Of a stretch of DNA of 64,000 nucleotides, positions 11,470 through 22,858 are shown in pieces (within the stretch, counting starts at the first letter, position 1; each line of letters opens with the position of its first letter). Source of the stretch: Nemophila menziesii (taxonomy: Eukaryota > Streptophyta > Magnoliopsida > Boraginales > Hydrophyllaceae); the NCBI GenBank assembly GCA_029959085.1, contig JARWIR010000027.1:4650001-4714000 (forward strand), written 5' to 3'. The notes beneath the pieces were generated by a model. That model was not told where the DNA came from and did no database searches. It saw only the letters and a list, made by a program, of their open reading frames with translations. The translations under genes were made by a program, and so were the position numbers.

Positions 11470-12170
11470 CGCGGCGAGATATTATACGCGTGCGTGGGGA
11501 GTCGAAAGAGATGGCGGGTTAATTGTATCGGCAAAAATTATCCTAGTTAAATGGGTTAAACCAGAAATGGGCGTCAAATTGAATGTGAATGGCGCGTATG
11601 ACGCAGTGAGATCTAGAGATGGTGTAGGTGGGCCTTTTCGGAATAAGAATGAAGATTATCCAGGGGGTTTTGTGGGAAGTTGCGTACTGACTCGTTTTGA
11701 GGCGTAACTCCTCGCTTTACATTTTGGCATTCATATGGCGGTGTGTTAAGGTTATGATTCTCTTACTATGGAAATGAACTCGGATGAATTGCACGTGCTA
11801 GTGAAGGGCGGTGCAAATTCAAAAGGTTTTTTTAAATAATATAATATGTGCTTGTCGCGAAATACTGGCATCTAAAGAGAATTTTGAGTTGGTTTGGAAT
11901 TATAGAGAAGCGAACAATTGTGTGGATTGGATGGAAAAGTTTGGAGTAAAGAGTGTTGAGGGGCCTTCCGTGTTAGGCTATAGGGGGCACTAAAATGGAA
12001 CTTCGAGAACACCAGCTCATGAACTTTACTAGTCGAAGGGATCCACCGGATGGTATATGGCGCTTACTAAAGCATGTATCGTCACAGATAGGTTGTATAC
12101 AAAATAACCATTGATAGTTTATAGCTTGTAGAAAGTTTACTTCGCGGTCGTTTACGGCCACTTAGTTAAT
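11470..12170 (+). pseudogene. LINE-type RNase H domain fragment (R1 copy A)
   Basis: One frame at about 11487-11707 gives TRAWGVERDGGLIVS, KPEMGVKLNVNGAY, GGPFRNKN and then a stop within the FEAELLAL region seen in copy B. Further on, frames give CREILASKENFELVWNYREA and NNCVDWMEKFGV (11811-11990). These match the RNase H domain (RVT_3 type) found at the C-terminus of plant LINE polyproteins and in small host-like ORFs. The first catalytic Asp of the NxDG motif is Asn here (NVNG), while copy B keeps Asp. Stops and frameshifts show a dead fragment. No reverse transcriptase is visible upstream. Confidence 0.7.
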
Positions 12171-12778
12171 GATAAAAAATTGGATAGCTAGAAAAACAAA
12201 TACAATCGTCTTATGAAGAGAGGTAGAACCAAACTTTATTTTATTTAGTAAAATATTAGTAATTATAAAATATACTTACAAGTATATAAATATGTACCTT
12301 GAAAATCAGAGACCCGACCTAAACTCGGATCCATGGGAGATTGCCTTGACCGCCCATTCTTTGTGCCATGGTGGTGGTTATGGACAGTAATGGTGAGTAG
12401 TATAAAAAAAATGAGTTTGGTTCACATCAATGAGAAAATGAACGATTTTGATTGATTTTAATTGTTACGTAAGAGAACCATTTTGGATTCGAAGTCATTT
12501 ACTTGGTTTGAACTTACACTATTAAATTAGATGACAAAGACCTTGAACAATAAGCTAATCCCAATTGGTTAATTATTTTTTCAATTGGTAAGATAATTAT
12601 ATATGTCAAACGAGTTTTTCTTTTCCTCTCCTGAAATATGTTGCCATGTTTTGTTCAGGTTTAGTGTTTAATTCGACTCTAGAAAAATCCAGCTTTAAGT
12701 ATATTTAGAGTCTATGATGGATCATCATTAATATTATTATTTTTGTTCGAAATTTTTTTTTTTCATACTATATAACAT

Positions 12779-13815
12779 GTTAGTCATGTACTACTACCTG
12801 ATGATGTGATCGTTGATAAATTGAGCGGGTTGCCAGTAAAAAGTTTACTAAGATTCAAAAGTGTGTGCAAGTCATGGAATATCATTATTCAACAAAGGTT
12901 TTCCATTGAAAAGCATCAAAGGCAGAGTAAATCCCAAGTTGCTTATGAATATGTTTGTGAATCATTTGATGATAATTACATATACTTGGCTGATAGCAAT
13001 GGCTTAGTGTTGGAGAAAATGGAAGGATACTTCGGTGAGTATCGCATAAGAAACTCGGCTACTAAACAAGTGCTTCATGTGGTGAACGACGAATCAAAAT
13101 GGTCAGTAGGATATGGTTTTATATTGGGTTTCGATTCATCGACTAGTAAGTATAATTTGATTAGAGTTCAGAGCAATGAAGCAAGACCTGATTTAGATAT
13201 AAGTTTGTTAACTTTTGGATATGATGATGATCATGCTTGGAGTTTGAAGAGATACCTTGGTATTAATCTCATGAGTGGAGAAAATAGAACAATAGGTTGT
13301 ACATGTAACAATGACCTCTTTTACATTGTAAGTTTTTGCTATGATGAATTATCAAAATCAGGTATAATTAGATAACCTTTTAACGGCAAAAATGCAATGA
13401 ACATCAAGTTCCCTCAGAATCAGAGTTTTCTATCATTTGAAGTAACTCTATTTCAGGCATTTATTGATCCTGATCAAGGCTTGCTCTCAATCGGGTTCAT
13501 ATTTAAAAAGAGCTCCATATGTGGATGCTGAATAATTATAGTGAACACATATGGTCAAAGAAAAAGATTAATCCTTCGAATTTTATGAATGATTATTCAG
13601 ATCCGGATTCTATTACTGTGCTTCATTATTGGCCATCGAAGAGTCAAATGCATATTTCTATCGATAATCATCTTCTGCAATATGATATTCACTCCAAAAA
13701 GTCTACATGTTTAGCCGAGGCACCTCCGGGGGAAACGGTTTTGTAACAACTAGTTCCATCTTTAGTATTCCTCAAAGGAATGCATTCCGAAGATTTTTTG
13801 AATCTTAGCCTATGA
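12779..13815 (+). pseudogene. F-box protein with F-box-associated region, broken (R1 copy A)
   Basis: The N-terminal F-box helix is clear: KLSGLPVKSLLRFKSVCKSW. In plants such proteins are substrate receptors of SCF ubiquitin ligases. An F-box-associated-like region follows: GFDSSTSKYNLIRV, LTFGYDDDHAWSL and VLHYWPSKSQMHIS. The lesions visible are loss of the upstream exon 1, a splice acceptor changed from ACAG|GTTAG (copy B) to ACAT|GTTAG at about 12775-12780, an in-frame TAA at 13373-13375, a one-base frameshift near 13503-13515, and a TAA at 13744. The family's natural stop is probably TGA at 13813-13815. The F-box itself is better preserved here than in copy B. Confidence 0.85.
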
Positions 13816-14060
13816 TTATCTTTTATAATGGTTCGTTAGTAATTTTATATTCTCCTACTTAAAATTTATAACTTATGTACTATGTGATTGTTTATATATA
13901 TATGTTTTTCTTATGGTAAGCAACATCTACTTACTCTATTTCAGGGTCATCTATGCCTGAGTTGCAATATTTAAATGACTGGCAACATATATCATTTGGC
14001 TGGTCCAAGCAAAGTCAAAGGTTTGAAATCCAGAGTAGACAAGGGGAACATATACAATAA

Positions 14061-14180
14061 TGGATGACTATGTCTACCATATCTAGGATCACTCTCCTAA
14101 CTTCTTTAAACATCAAGGATTTGGCTTCTGTTGAGGAGAAGGTTGTCTATGTGATTGTCCCATATGTTTTGACAAGTTAG
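14061..14180 (+). pseudogene. DUF674 C-terminal segment, on the opposite strand to the rest of the gene
   Basis: The frame reads MSTISRITLLTSLNIKDLAS followed by VEEKVVYVIVPYVLTS and a stop. This matches the part of DUF674 proteins that normally follows the VKGVVTYMV block. That preceding block is on the minus strand immediately to the right (14190-14710), so the two halves are in opposite orientation. The same arrangement exists in R1 copy B (55387-55506). Confidence 0.65.
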
Positions 14181-14189
14181 TCCTTTGTC

Positions 14190-14710
14190 TCTAAAATGTA
14201 TATATCATGTATGGGACCATCTCTTTCACACAACCTTCCTCTATGGGAGCTGTTGCAGTTAGTTTTGTACTTGGCATGTACATTAACTCATAGGTTTGGT
14301 AAGAATGACAATTTTGGCAAACCAGAATGACAATTTTGGCAAACCATTTCAGGGGCATCAGTCACACGCTGAACTAAAAATATATGGACAGCAATATAGC
14401 TTTTTCTGCGCTTCTGATGCAGATTTGTTGCTCAGAGAGAGTGACTCACTGGAAGAATAGGTTGGTGTTTCAGGTTCAACAAATTATATTTTTTTGCAGA
14501 AAGTTGTGAGTAAGTATTGTTCAGATCTCCAATACTTCCATATATTTTCCCCAAGCAACCCACAGTTTTTCCTTGGTTAAAAGACTCGAAACTACACCTA
14601 GAGGCAATGAAAAGAGATGAAATCAGAAATCAACGACCTTCCGCAAAAATGACTCATTTTCCTTTCCCGTCAATGAGAAGTCGTAAACTCACTTTGTTTG
14701 TTGATGCCAT
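14190..14710 (-). pseudogene. DUF674 family pseudogene, N-terminal part (R1 copy A)
   Basis: Read on the minus strand from ATG at 14710, it gives MASTNKVSLRLLIDGKGK, then a TGA where copy B has Arg. VVDF-stop-FHLFSLPLGVVSS follows, then a frameshifted VGCLGKIYGSIGDLNNTY, then CQNC and a block ending in a VPYMI-like match. This order fits the DUF674 family, a plant-specific family of unknown biochemical role, usually in tandem clusters. The copy has several stops and frameshifts. It keeps about 130 bp (14490-14635) of coding homology that copy B has lost. Confidence 0.7.
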
Positions 14711-14719
14711 CTTGCCATA

Positions 14720-16068
14720 GATTAGCATAACTTGTTGCTTTATTCTTGTTTATAAAAGATTGAGCAGGTTCTTAAGATTTAATTGGGAAATACTTAGGAT
14801 TTGTTGCTTTGAATTTTACAATTAATATGTCTAAGGATAAATAAATTTTGACTGCAGGAATGTTTATTTCCAAAAGAGATTACTAATTCAATGGAATACG
14901 TTGGTCGGGTGAAAAAGAAATCAAGGATCAAATAATTTTTTTATTAATACATCTGAGGTCTTATGAATGACCGTTTTAATGAATCTAACACCTACAGATT
15001 ACACACAAAGGAGAACAAGATGTGGAGGTAAATTACTTCATACACATGGTAAACAAAGGTTGAAACAGATAAATATTCTATAACTATTGAGCATTATTTA
15101 ATTTCATGTATTCGATTTTATGCTTTTCATGGTAGAAAAAGAACACGGAAAAGGAATGAGTGGTGGCAGACACTGTAATTCATCAAACGGGCATTTGCCT
15201 GGTAATATTACATACTTTAATTGTTTTATTGAGATTTAAATGAGACGATTAAATATAGTAAATAAGTAATAACATTTATTATCATATGTACAAAACTTTA
15301 GTTTTAATAACAGAGTTAGATGAAATAAAAGTATTTGTAATAACATTTCAAGCATAACAACAAAAATTACGTTTACACATTTTTGTTGGTCTTTGTAAGA
15401 GACTGTTTAGTCGATCATTGACGCCTAATGGTGTATGAAAGGTAAAATTGTTTATTTGTCCGTTGTAACTCGATCGCCGAGAACAAGATAGGATAAAAAA
15501 CATATATCTTTGCAACCGCATATAGATATTATTTAGTAAAACATGTATTGAAGGTTGAGGATCCGGCTTCCACAACCTTGTACACATTAACACTCAAGAA
15601 ATCACCTCAACAAGCACAGTGCTTGTGGAGTTTTTTTGTTATTGTGGGAAATACCCTACTCCATTGTCGGTTCCTTGGGGAACTACTCATACAATGCAAA
15701 AGTAATCAATGAGATAAGAGTAATGATAGTGAGAAAGTTGTTGCGCTAGGTGAAATATTCGTAGAGCATTGAACTAGTAAATAATATTTAATTATTAATG
15801 GTTCAGTGGTTATGTAATTGGATGTTAATATTAGACGTAATCTTGATAATTTTATGAGATGTGAATGGTAAGTTGTTATGATGGATTATTATATATTGTT
15901 TAAAATGAAGGTTTTTTAGGTAGTTAATCGGCAAAATAATTGAGTGTACAAGTTATTCCACTTAGTGTTAGTTAAACCACTAAGTAGTCTCAAATAAATT
16001 GAATACTCTGTAAATAACTCTTAGTTTACTTATTAATTAGCTGACTATACTAACGGATTCATTAAGTA
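14720..16068. other. R1 sequence without a recognised gene
   Basis: It matches 55880-57224 in copy B. 15540-15715 gives a protein-like stretch in both copies (VEDPAST and KKSPQQ, then LWSF and FLGELLIQCKSNQ) but without a start or a family I recognise. Confidence 0.5.
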
Positions 16069-17493
16069 CTCATCAAATCGCAAGTGTATGGATCGTTAAA
16101 GTAATATTCAGATAAATGGGATCTCGTTCTCAGAGATTGAACTGGTATAACTTAAGTGTTTAATGAATAAGTAGTAGTAGTTGCTAATATAGAAAAATAA
16201 AATATTAAAAATATTTGTTTGGTTTTGTTTATAAGCTACTAAACACAATAAAATAAAGAAATTGCTAAAGTAAAGACTAAAAGATTAGATGCAGATAAAA
16301 GATATACTTGAGTCTCACTAGGGAATCACCTAAATTAACAATCAAATGCATTCGTTTTTAGGGTAAAGCAGGTAATTAATATTAGTCGTGACTCTACATT
16401 CTCCTCACTCCCGTCAAGGTAGATTTAGGACCTATCCTACAGTATTACGAACCCCGTCAGGGCGATTATAAGTTAGTTCAGATGATTAAGTGAATTACCC
16501 AATTGGCTACGCGGTTAGTCAAGCCTGTGAGGATCAATGATGAACACCACTCGTTTCTATCCTAGTTTCGTAATTAAACCCCCCGCCAAGGTGATCACCG
16601 CCACTAGATAATAGCTTCATTACTACTACTTACCCGTGATTCATGACGTCAATGATAGTACATAAATATAAAGATAGAATCAATATGTAATTACGCGACT
16701 TAATTTAAATTAACATAATCCCAAATTAGAAAGACATTAAATTAGAAATTAGGGTTCATCCGCAAAATACGAGTATCAAGTCATTTGAGTTTAGCTCATA
16801 ATTAAATACAAAAAGGAAAAGAAACTAGAAATATATAAGTTTCCTAAAAACATAAATAAAATAAAGAAGAACCTAATTAGGAGAAGGATCTGAGTTGTTG
16901 TTGGAGGAAGAAAGACTTCTCCAGCTTCTGCTCTTGAATCTTTCTTTTGATGCTCTCTCTAAAGATGATTTAATTTGAAGAATAAATTGAGAGGCTCTGA
17001 ATAAGAGGTCTAAAAGGGCTTATATAGATGGTGAAAACAGATTAGGTCTAATCTTTGGCTTAATTAAGTAATTAAAAGTCCAAGTCCAATTGTTAACATA
17101 AAGGCACAACTTTCTCTTTTAGATCTCCAGGCCTGAATCAGTACCTATGTGGCTCGAAATTAGAAATTAGTAACAGCTTTCCAGTTTTTTATCTCTTTTA
17201 GTCAACTCTTCGAGTGGTACTTTCTCTCTTTTGACTTCTCCTCTTGATCTAAGACTTTAAACTTAACTTCTCCTCCTCATCTTGGTGCCCCATAGCATCC
17301 ATGTACCTGATAACTTTATACTAAAAACAAACAAATTAACGCAAAAAAGCTCTAAAAATGAAAAATAAAATAATTCCAAGGGGAGAAAGTGTAATATATT
17401 AAAATAAGCATAAAAGTCTAGCTAATAAGTCCAATTTCTACCTAAAATTATGTCTCCTTAGGAAATATATTTATAACAAAACAGGAGACATCA
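16069..17493 (-). mobile_element. Antisense Athila-group LTR remnant (R1 copy A)
   Basis: Read on the minus strand, it starts TGATGTCTCCTGTTTTG at 17493 and carries the conserved boxes around 16420-16590 (CCCGTCAGGG and related). The usual end (GACCCACCA) is not present: similarity fades after CACTTGCG near 16078. The same remnant with the same ends lies at 57225-58650, so insertion preceded the R1 duplication. Confidence 0.8.
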
Positions 17494-19260
17494 AGGAGGA
17501 ATTTGTGCTTGAATCGTTATGAAAGATGGTAGATTACATTCGTTGAGCAAAGTCAATACATTTGTATACCGCATTGGTGTGAGTAACGGAGGGTAGATAG
17601 AGTGTGTTTTACTTTCCCCTAACTGTCCCCTAACAACATTATTATAAGCAGAACGAGTGTTGCCTTTGTGGATGTGTTTCCAAATAGGATATCTAATTAA
17701 TTTACTACATATTGCGCTTGTGTGTCCATGACTAGGAAACCAAAGTTAAGACAATGGTAATGTGAAGGTCTTTCGCGCCCATTATTGTGACTGAAAATGG
17801 TGTTGTGTTGTGTTGTGACTGCAGGTAAGAATTGGATACAACAACTATTGATGGGGCAAAATTGTATACAACATGTGCAGACAAAGTGGAAAGATAAAGT
17901 GCAGCATGCTGTTTTAGTGAGGATATAGGAACCACCACTTCTCTCTGTTTCTCTTCCTAGAAAATAAGGTTATATGTGTTATTCAAAGAGGGAAGTTGAT
18001 GATTGGGTAAAATCTGACCTCATATTGCTGAATAAAAGTCTGTTAAGATTCACTACAAACCAAAGAACATGCTCGTCTACTTCATGAGCAGTGAATTTTT
18101 TACTCACCCCGCATGAGTAAAGTTGTAATAATATGAATGAGTCCAACTGGTCCCAAAGTTATTTAATTTTACGTAATACACATTAATGGATAGATAGTGT
18201 TGTTGAAGAAGTACATGGAATGACGCAATTGGTATATGAGTGGAGAGTTGCTTTGAGAAATTCATTGTTTCAACTCTGTATAAAAGATGAGTGCATCATT
18301 ATAGTAGAGAAATGTGTTTACAAGTTCCGGAGTGATGGAATTAACTATCCATCTGAACACCATAATGTTGCAACTACGTGACAAGGAATATCCATAAGCT
18401 TCCTTGGTATTATAAGGATAAGAAATGGACTCGTCAATGAATCCAAACTTGTTTTTTCAGAAAGAGTGATATATGTGGTACGACTCCATCAATTATAGTT
18501 TTCCGTAAGAGGTTGGGAAACAAGGCCAATATCGGACATATCAAAGGTGTTATGATGATATAGGTGGGTGTTGTCGTGGGACGGTTGTTTTTTAAACTAG
18601 AATGGTGGTGTTTTAGACTAAAACGTGGGAGTCTTAGGGAAGATTTGTCATAGTGTCTCTTGGAAGAATTCGCGAGCGAGATGATGATTTGCATCTCTTG
18701 ATTTAATTGTATAAATTGTATCCAAGGTGAAATATTTTGGCAGAGTGAGAATTTAAAGACTCTGAACAAAACTTAAATTGGACCCTTGTTTTGGTATAAT
18801 GATATAAATATTGTTACTTGGCAAGAAAAAATAATAATAATATTCCACGACAAAAAAAAATATCAGTTCTAGAAGAAGAAATATGAAAATATTAACTTAA
18901 AATCATTTTGGTCAAAATGATAGATTATTATGCAAAACACACGAAACAATTTGGACTCTTTGAAGATACACGAGTATATTTACAACTTTTGCATGGTATA
19001 AGATTCAAAATTACCCAGTGGCCTCCAAGTTTTCCGAAAGCCATCTTAGACGTTTTTGGAGATAGTCCATATTCCGTGTACAAAAGAGAATTTAGAAGGG
19101 AACATGTTTATTTTAATAATTAGTATTTGACCCTCTAAATTTTCATTGTTATAAGTTAATATTGAGTCATCTTATTAAAGCTTGAAGCTTTTCTAGTCTT
19201 GCAAATATCTTTTGCCTCGCCTGCAAAGAATTACGAACTAGCAACTCTACTGGTGCAGTC
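17494..19260. other. R1 sequence without a recognised gene
   Basis: It is colinear with 58651-60493 except about 18083-18470, which in copy B is replaced by a hAT-like insertion. Short ORFs on both strands show no family features I can name. Confidence 0.5.
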
Positions 19261-19440
19261 ATGGCTCCTTCACCTACCAAACTAAGCTTGAAACTTCTTA
19301 TAGACAAAAAAAGACCAAGGAGTCCTTTTCGTTGAAGCTGAAAAAGACTTCGTTGATTTCCTTTTACACATACTTTCTTATCCTCTAGGTTCCGTTATAA
19401 ACATTGTCGAGTCCCTAGGAAAAATTTATGGAAGTGTAGA
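19261..19440 (+). pseudogene. Second DUF674 N-terminal fragment (R1 copy A)
   Basis: ATG at 19261 opens MAPSPTKLSLKLLIDKK, the DUF674 start block. A 2-bp deletion relative to copy B then shifts the frame. DNA homology continues through the EKDFVDFLLH block to about 19440, where a (TA)n tract begins. It lies about 4.5 kb from the first DUF674 remnant, in keeping with the usual clustering of this family. Confidence 0.65.

Positions 19441-19445
<5 letters not shown>

Positions 19446-19498
<53 letters not shown>
19446..19498. repeat. (TA)n microsatellite
   Basis: About 26 TA units. Copy B has only a few units at the corresponding place (about 60682-60690). Confidence 0.95.
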
Positions 19499-19501
<3 letters not shown>

Positions 19502-20277
19502 GCAATGCGCAATTAATTACACGGGTAGTGAAATTATTTCTAATTAATTACAATTCCTAGTTAATTACCAATTAATAACAAAAAATTGAAAGATTACCAA
19601 AATACCCATAAGCCTTTTTATTATATATATCATTTAATTCCTATTCTCTTCACCATTTAATATATAATTTTTTTTCTTTCCCACCACCCCCATCCCCACC
19701 AACACCCCACGACCATTACCCTCACCACCATTCACCCAACCCCCACCAACATTATTTTCCGCCGACAACCACGTTCGCCTATAACTACCACCGACTAGTT
19801 CCGTCACCATCAATCACCACTAACCAATTCCTTCACACGCGCGCGTCCGTGGAATTCTTATAAAAAATTCATAACTAATTCTAAAAAAAATCGTAAAATT
19901 AAAAAAAATTGAATTTCGAACGAGACAAATTAATATTTATGTCTATAAATCTTTTTTATTTTTTTATTTTTTTAAATTTATTTATTTAATCTTGATTCTT
20001 TTATATTTTAAATTTCGATAATTCGTTTATGTATTGCTATAACACACACAAAAAAAGATTTTCCAAATTCCACAAAACGTGCACGTCCGTGAATTTTTTT
20101 TATAAAAAATTAGAACAAAATCCCAAAAAAAAACATAAATATTAAAAACTTGTATTTATTGACGGGACAAGTTAATATCTACATCTGTGAGTTTTTTTGG
20201 TTTTCTTATTTTTTTTAATTTTAAATTTTGATAATCAGTTTTATGTGTTTCTACAATACACAAAAATATTTATGTAA

Positions 20278-20400
20278 AGATCGATAATTGGTCTAGTGGT
20301 TAGACTACTCCGCAGACACCAAGAGGTCCTGGGATCGAATCTTACCGAAATCAAAATAATTCCCGAGTAAAAAGTGGCTCTCATATGTACTAAACAAATT
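20278..20400 (+). mobile_element. tRNA-derived SINE, copy 1
   Basis: An A-box-like TGGTCTAGTGG (20291) and a B-box-like GGGATCGAATC (20331) are followed by a tail AAAGTGGCTCTCATATGT also found in the next two SINEs. It does not fold as a proper tRNA. Confidence 0.6.
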
Positions 20401-20424
20401 ATGTATCCTTGTAATACTCAAAAT

Positions 20425-20560
20425 TATAAAATCAAACCAGTTGGGATTAGCCCACTGGCTAGGGCCTTGGTCTACCAATCTAGTGGTGCAGGTTCGAACC
20501 GAGTCAATGACTTCGAGTCCAAAGTGGCTCTCCTATGTAACAAAAAAAATTATAAAATAA
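20425..20560 (+). mobile_element. tRNA-derived SINE, copy 2
   Basis: It has a Pol III A box TAGCCCACTGG (about 20449) and B box GGTTCGAACC (about 20491). The tail is CCAAAGTGGCTCTCCTATGT and ends in A-rich sequence. It is the best preserved of the three related copies. Confidence 0.7.
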
Positions 20561-21865
20561 ATCTAAAGCATTCTCTTCTTTAACAAAATTGTTTTCCCCT
20601 GATTATTAGTCACATATACATTATTTTTAATCGTTTTTAACTATCTTGATATTTTTGTCCATCCCTTTTTTTTATTTTGTTTGTTGTTGTAGTACGCAAA
20701 ACAGTCGTTTGTGTATTATAGTAACACACAAATTCAAACGATCAGTTTGTGATTTCATGTGATACACAAAATCACATAATGAAAAAGGCATGACTAGAAG
20801 GGAATACATGATTTTGTGTGTTGTTGTAATACACAAATGACTGATTTGTGTATTAGATCAACACACAAAATAATAAAAAACGGTTGGACAAAAAGATAAT
20901 ACATCAAAGATAGTAAAAAACAAGTAAAAATAAGGTATATGCAAATAATAAAGAGAAAAAATGATTTTATTAAAAAAAAGAACGTTTTAGATTGATTATA
21001 CGATTTTGTGTGTTACAGCAATAAATATGTTTTTGTATATTGTAGGAACACATAAAACTGAATATCAAAAATTAAAAATAAAAATAGATTAAAAAAGTTT
21101 GCTAATGTAGATATGAGGTTGCCCCTTAAATTTTTTTTTAAATTTTTCTGACATTTTTGGATTTATTTATGATTTTTTATTAAAAAAATCACGAACGCGT
21201 GCGTTTTGTGGAATTTGGAAAATCTTTTTTTGTGTGTTATAGCAATACATAAAACAGATTATCAAAATTTAAAAAATATAAAAAAATAAAATAAAAAATT
21301 TTAAAAAAATTCATAGACGTAAAAATTAATTTGTCTTGTCCCAAATATCAATTTTTTTTATTTTTACAACTTTTTTAGAATTAGTTATGAATTTTTTTTA
21401 TGAAATTTCACAGAAACGCGCATGTGATGGAATTGGTTGATGCTGATTGGTGGTGGTGGAAATAATCGGTGGTGGTCGCGGAACTAATCGGTGGTAGTTA
21501 TAAGCGACAATGGTGGTCGGCATAAAATAATGTTGGTGTTGGTGGTAGGTGGGGTGAGAGTGGGGGTGGTTGTGGTGGTGGGAATGGTGGTTGGGGTGGA
21601 TGGTGTTGGCTGGTGGTGGGGGTGGTGGGGTCGGTGGAGAATGTATGAGATGGTTGTGATAGTCGGTGATAAATACATGAGGTGGTGGTGATGGTCAATG
21701 TTGGTGGCTAGTTTTTATAATAAAAGAAAATAAAATAAATAAATAATATATTATGAATATTATATAATAAAAATAATAAAGAAATAATTAAAATGACAAT
21801 AAGGGTAATAGTGGAAGGTAAATATGACAAAGCGTTTAATTAAGAATTAATCCTTTAAACTATGA

Positions 21866-22235
21866 GTAAGTATGAATGATTTTTCTCCTTCGTTTTTTAT
21901 GGGAAGGGAATTTGAAAATTTGTAATTCATTGGAAACTATCCACACACACATACATATATATACACACAAATTTGAGTTATTTTATAATAATTTTGATTC
22001 CATAATTACTAAACTATACGATACTAGTGAATTTCATATCATTTTTTGTTGGAAGAGTGATAGTTCTGTAGAGAACTTAACATTTTGTCTTGATAAAACT
22101 GAGTTATAATTAGATAAGAAAAAGTATCACCATGGTAATTCATGATTTTGAATTTAGTGAACCTTTTGTTTCACTTATTTTGTTTTTTATGCATGAGTTC
22201 AGTTGGCATTTTTTATGCATGATCGAGAGAAAGAA
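21866..22235. other. No gene recognised
   Basis: AT-rich spacer between the foldback element and the retrotransposon pile. It contains a short AC/AT run near 21948-21968. Confidence 0.6.
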
Positions 22236-22858
22236 TGCGAGCCAAAAGAAGTGGTGTTCAAGGTTAGAGAGATTCCACAACAATAATATGATGTGGTAAT
22301 AGTGGAAGAATGGGATGAAAACGAAGATGAATATGAAGTGGTTGAGGATTCAAGTGGTTGAATCTCTGCCACAAAAATTTCACCAATCACCATCTCCATC
22401 ATGAATTTCGAATGAAAATAGAGCTAAAGAATCACCTCCATTACCACCAATGATCAACATGTGCTATGCAAGCAAGATGCCACACCGCGAGAGTAAAGCA
22501 GCAAGGAGGAGCACCTACCCACCACATTTTAAAGATGAATGTGAGATTGAGAAGAATATAACCGAGTTTATACTGTTTAGGACGGTCATCTATTATCATG
22601 CGGTGGAGAATGAGATTTGTTGTGAAAGTAAGAAGGCGTAACAAGGAGCTTACCCACCCCCTTTAAAGATCGAATAAATCAAAGCTTAGGTGGGAAAGGT
22701 CCAAGGCTTATATATCAAGGACGAGGAGAATTTAGGCGGAGGAGAACCGCGAGGGCCTTAATACCATCTTCATGGAAGGTAACATGTTGAACTTAAAGAC
22801 GTAATAAACAAAAGTGCTTCTTGAAAGAAAACCCATTCTTTTAAAAATGGTTTCTTAG
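22236..22858 (+). pseudogene. 3' fragment of the acidic ORF of a non-autonomous Athila-related element
   Basis: This matches 7440-8070: an acidic stretch (VVIVEEWDENEDEYEVVEDS) with stops, then the basic tail HRESKAARRSTYPPHFKDE (22479-22535). It also shares the downstream GGAGAACCGC and AAAGTGCTTCTTG sequence. It is cut off at 22858 by the 5' LTR of the next element, so that element landed inside this older one or recombined with it. Confidence 0.75.

Larger units (their letters stand above)
11205..19660. repeat. Segmental duplication R1, copy A, main part
   Basis: This aligns in order with 52243-60865: RNase H fragment, F-box pseudogene, DUF674 pseudogene, antisense LTR, second DUF674 piece, and the outer end of the foldback element. 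Divergence is clearly higher than for the 1-1872 pair, with many indels. Copy-specific events include loss of F-box exon 1 here and, in copy B, replacement of about 390 bp near 18083-18470. Confidence 0.9.
19500..21865. mobile_element. Foldback element with inverted arms of about 0.8 kb
   Basis: The left arm (about 19505-20270) pairs with the right arm (about 21015-21865). Examples are TTTTCCAAATTCCACAAAACG (first 20 bases at 20059) against the reverse complement at about 21203, and CATAACTAATTCTAAAAAAA (19869) against TTTTTAGAATTAGTTATG (about 21373). The C-rich segment at 19683-19850 pairs with the G-rich, GGTGGT-rich segment at 21425-21700. The loop of about 740 bp holds two SINEs and smaller palindromes but no transposase. 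The outer left 160 bp also occurs in R1 copy B (about 60690-60865). The superfamily is uncertain; a Mutator-like or other foldback origin is possible. Confidence 0.75.

Noticed and set aside
12401..12620. Possible promoter of the F-box pseudogene in copy A
   Set aside because: The segment corresponds to sequence upstream of exon 1 in copy B, but exon 1 and about 400 bp are deleted in copy A, so no promoter can be assigned.
18434..18769. 111-residue minus-strand ORF
   Set aside because: In R1 copy B the corresponding frame is cut to 72 residues with a different C-terminus and no recognisable family, so it is probably chance.
20278..20400. A tRNA gene
   Set aside because: It has A-box- and B-box-like strings but no acceptor stem or cloverleaf, and it shares its tail with SINEs.
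21484..21698. Pro/Thr/His-rich minus-strand and Gly/Val/Trp-rich plus-strand ORFs
   Set aside because: They come from the GGTGGT-rich arm of the foldback element, with no start context or conservation.
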